Source: CAYJUM01 sp964478915 | GTDB lineage: Bacteria > Nitrospirota > Nitrospiria > Nitrospirales > Nitrospiraceae | NCBI GenBank assembly: GCA_964478915.1 | Contig: CAYZKG010000147.1 | Coordinates: 1-5,911, forward strand | Direction of reading: 5' to 3' | DNA length: 5,911 nt | Shown: one piece after another, positions 5,032-5,911 of the stretch | Position numbering within the stretch: the stretch's first letter is position 1 | How the letters are laid out: each line of letters starts with the position of its first letter | The notes under the pieces: model-generated | Seen by the model: the letters and a program-made list of their open reading frames with translations, nothing else | Told to the model about the DNA's origin: nothing | Database searches by the model: none | Translations under genes and position numbers: made by a program

Positions 5032-5046
5032 AGCCGCAAAGTTCTC

Positions 5047-5074
5047 CGTTAGGCGTGAGGCGTTAGGGATAAGG
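5047..5074 (+). repeat. Tandem heptamer CGTKAGG
   Basis: Three 7-base units lie head to tail, CGTTAGG, CGTGAGG and CGTTAGG (5047-5067), followed by a degenerate fourth, GATAAGG (5068-5074). They fall between the stop of the 82-residue gene and the terminator. Short arrays of this kind are, from memory, scattered through intergenic DNA of Nitrospira-like genomes. No function is evident. Confidence 0.6.
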
Positions 5075-5076
5075 TG

Positions 5077-5120
5077 AAAAACGAAGAGCCCGATCCGGAT
5101 GGGATCGGGCTCTTGTTTTT
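5077..5120. terminator. Bidirectional intrinsic terminator
   Basis: A perfect 13-base stem, AAGAGCCCGATCC (5084-5096) with GGATCGGGCTCTT (5102-5114), encloses a five-base loop. On the plus strand GTTTTT (5115-5120) follows; on the minus strand a matching GTTTTT (5082-5077) follows. It should end transcripts of both the 82-residue gene and the convergent oxidoreductase gene. Confidence 0.9.
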
Positions 5121-5134
5121 CCGCCAACTTCTAT

Positions 5135-5911
5135 TCAGATGTTCTGCATGAAGTGGGCGACCATTGCCGGATCGACGTCGCACCCCATGACGGCCGATGC
5201 CGGCACATTGGTGGACTTCTTTCCGGTCAACCCGCTCACCACCTCATCTACGATCAGCTCCACCGGCATGGACTGACCGCCGTACACGTGCGGTCCGGCG
5301 ATGATCTTGGCCTTGGAGTGTCCGAAGATCGCCGCCGCCACATCCTTGGCCAGCCAGCCGACGTAATTGAATTCCGGCATCACGATCAGCTTGGCCTTCG
5401 CACAAAGCTGCCGCAGTTCGGTGGTCGGGAAGGGCCGGAGCGAGCGGATCTTGATCAATCCGACCTTGATCCCTTTCTCGGCGCAGAGCCGGACCGCTTC
5501 ACGGGACTGCGCGGCCGCGCTGCCCGACGCGATCAGAATCGCATCGGCGCCGTCCACGTTCTCGGCTGTGAGCAGCCCTCCCATGTACTTGTTGATGTAC
5601 TTCCGCGAGCGCTCGACCGCCGCCCACACTTCCTGCTGCCAGACCGCGTGGATGTTGTAGGCCATGAAATTGGATTTCTGCACGGGCGCATCCCGGGAGA
5701 GCCGCGCCGGGGGATTCTCGGCGTCCAGCACCGGCACCGCGCCCCGCCAGGCTTCGCGGGGCGGCAGCTTGAGGCCGCGGTCCTGCATGTGGACGTACCC
5801 GCGCGCGTGCGTCACGAAGAACCCGTCGCAAGCCACCCCGACCGGAAGCGTCACGTCGTTCTTCTCGCTGATGATGAACCCCTTCATGATGAAGTCGAAC
5901 AGGTCCTGCTG
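5135..5911 (-). CDS. porA: 2-oxoacid (pyruvate):ferredoxin oxidoreductase alpha subunit, 5' end outside the window
   Basis: The visible 258 residues are the C-terminal part of an alpha subunit. The frame is still open at the window edge (QQDLFDFIM before the first visible ATG at 5887), so that ATG is internal and about 130-140 residues are missing compared with the usual size. LPVGVACDGFFVTHA is the end of the pyrimidine-binding domain. ADAILIASGSAAAQSREAVR through VGLIKIRSLRPFP is the PFOR domain II fold, followed by KLIVMPEFNYVGWLAKDV. The enzyme makes or splits pyruvate (or another 2-oxoacid) with CoA, CO2 and ferredoxin, using thiamine diphosphate and Fe-S clusters held in partner subunits. 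In Nitrospira-like bacteria such enzymes serve the reductive TCA cycle. The substrate cannot be decided from this part. Partner genes should lie beyond the right edge. Transcription ends at the terminator 15 bases downstream. Confidence 0.88.
   Translation of the reverse strand, partial: QQDLFDFIMKGFIISEKNDVTLPVGVACDGFFVTHARGYVHMQDRGLKLPPREAWRGAVPVLDAENPPARLSRDAPVQKSNFMAYNIHAVWQQEVWAAVERSRKYINKYMGGLLTAENVDGADAILIASGSAAAQSREAVRLCAEKGIKVGLIKIRSLRPFPTTELRQLCAKAKLIVMPEFNYVGWLAKDVAAAIFGHSKAKIIAGPHVYGGQSMPVELIVDEVVSGLTGKKSTNVPASAVMGCDVDPAMVAHFMQNI

Overview
The window looks like a chromosomal stretch of a GC-rich bacterium, most likely a Nitrospira-like member of the Nitrospirota. That placement is inference. 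It rests on the type of 2-oxoacid:ferredoxin oxidoreductase alpha subunit at the right edge (the reductive TCA enzyme class of that phylum), on short CGTKAGG-type intergenic repeats, and on the overall gene style. No ribosomal RNA or other firm taxonomic marker is present.

Left part (1-1269). The probable tail of a cut-off upstream gene runs directly into a small double zinc-ribbon protein (37-396). A 58-residue hypothetical gene follows (436-612), preceded by a promoter-like sequence placed so that its transcript may start at the ATG. It converges on a metallo-beta-lactamase-fold protein (637-1269, minus) that has lost most of the family's metal ligands. The two convergent genes end inside one perfect inverted repeat that contains both stop codons.

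Middle part (about 1330-3490). This accessory-looking island is visibly more AT-rich than its flanks: a hand count gives 28/60 G+C at 2221-2280 against 43/60 at 4381-4440. All three genes are on the minus strand: a GIY-YIG nuclease of the T5orf172/Mug113 type (2384-3103), an HNH nuclease fused to a winged-helix-like tail (1920-2357), and a DUF4190-type membrane protein (1356-1841). The two nuclease genes are 26 bases apart and could share one promoter near 3158-3187. Upstream lies about 390 bases without a credible gene, full of inverted repeats. Between the HNH and membrane-protein genes is a cluster of TTCCTGA repeats.

Right part (3492-5911). An Rsm22/METTL17-family methyltransferase-like protein with its Fe-S cysteines (minus) is divergent from an 82-residue helical hypothetical protein (plus), whose promoter also suggests a leaderless transcript. 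That small gene and the 2-oxoacid:ferredoxin oxidoreductase alpha gene (minus, running off the right end) converge on a strong bidirectional terminator.

The flanking genes are mostly unrelated single-gene units. The only block that could act as a unit is the GIY-YIG plus HNH pair. It is the best candidate for an undescribed system, but the sequence does not show what it does.
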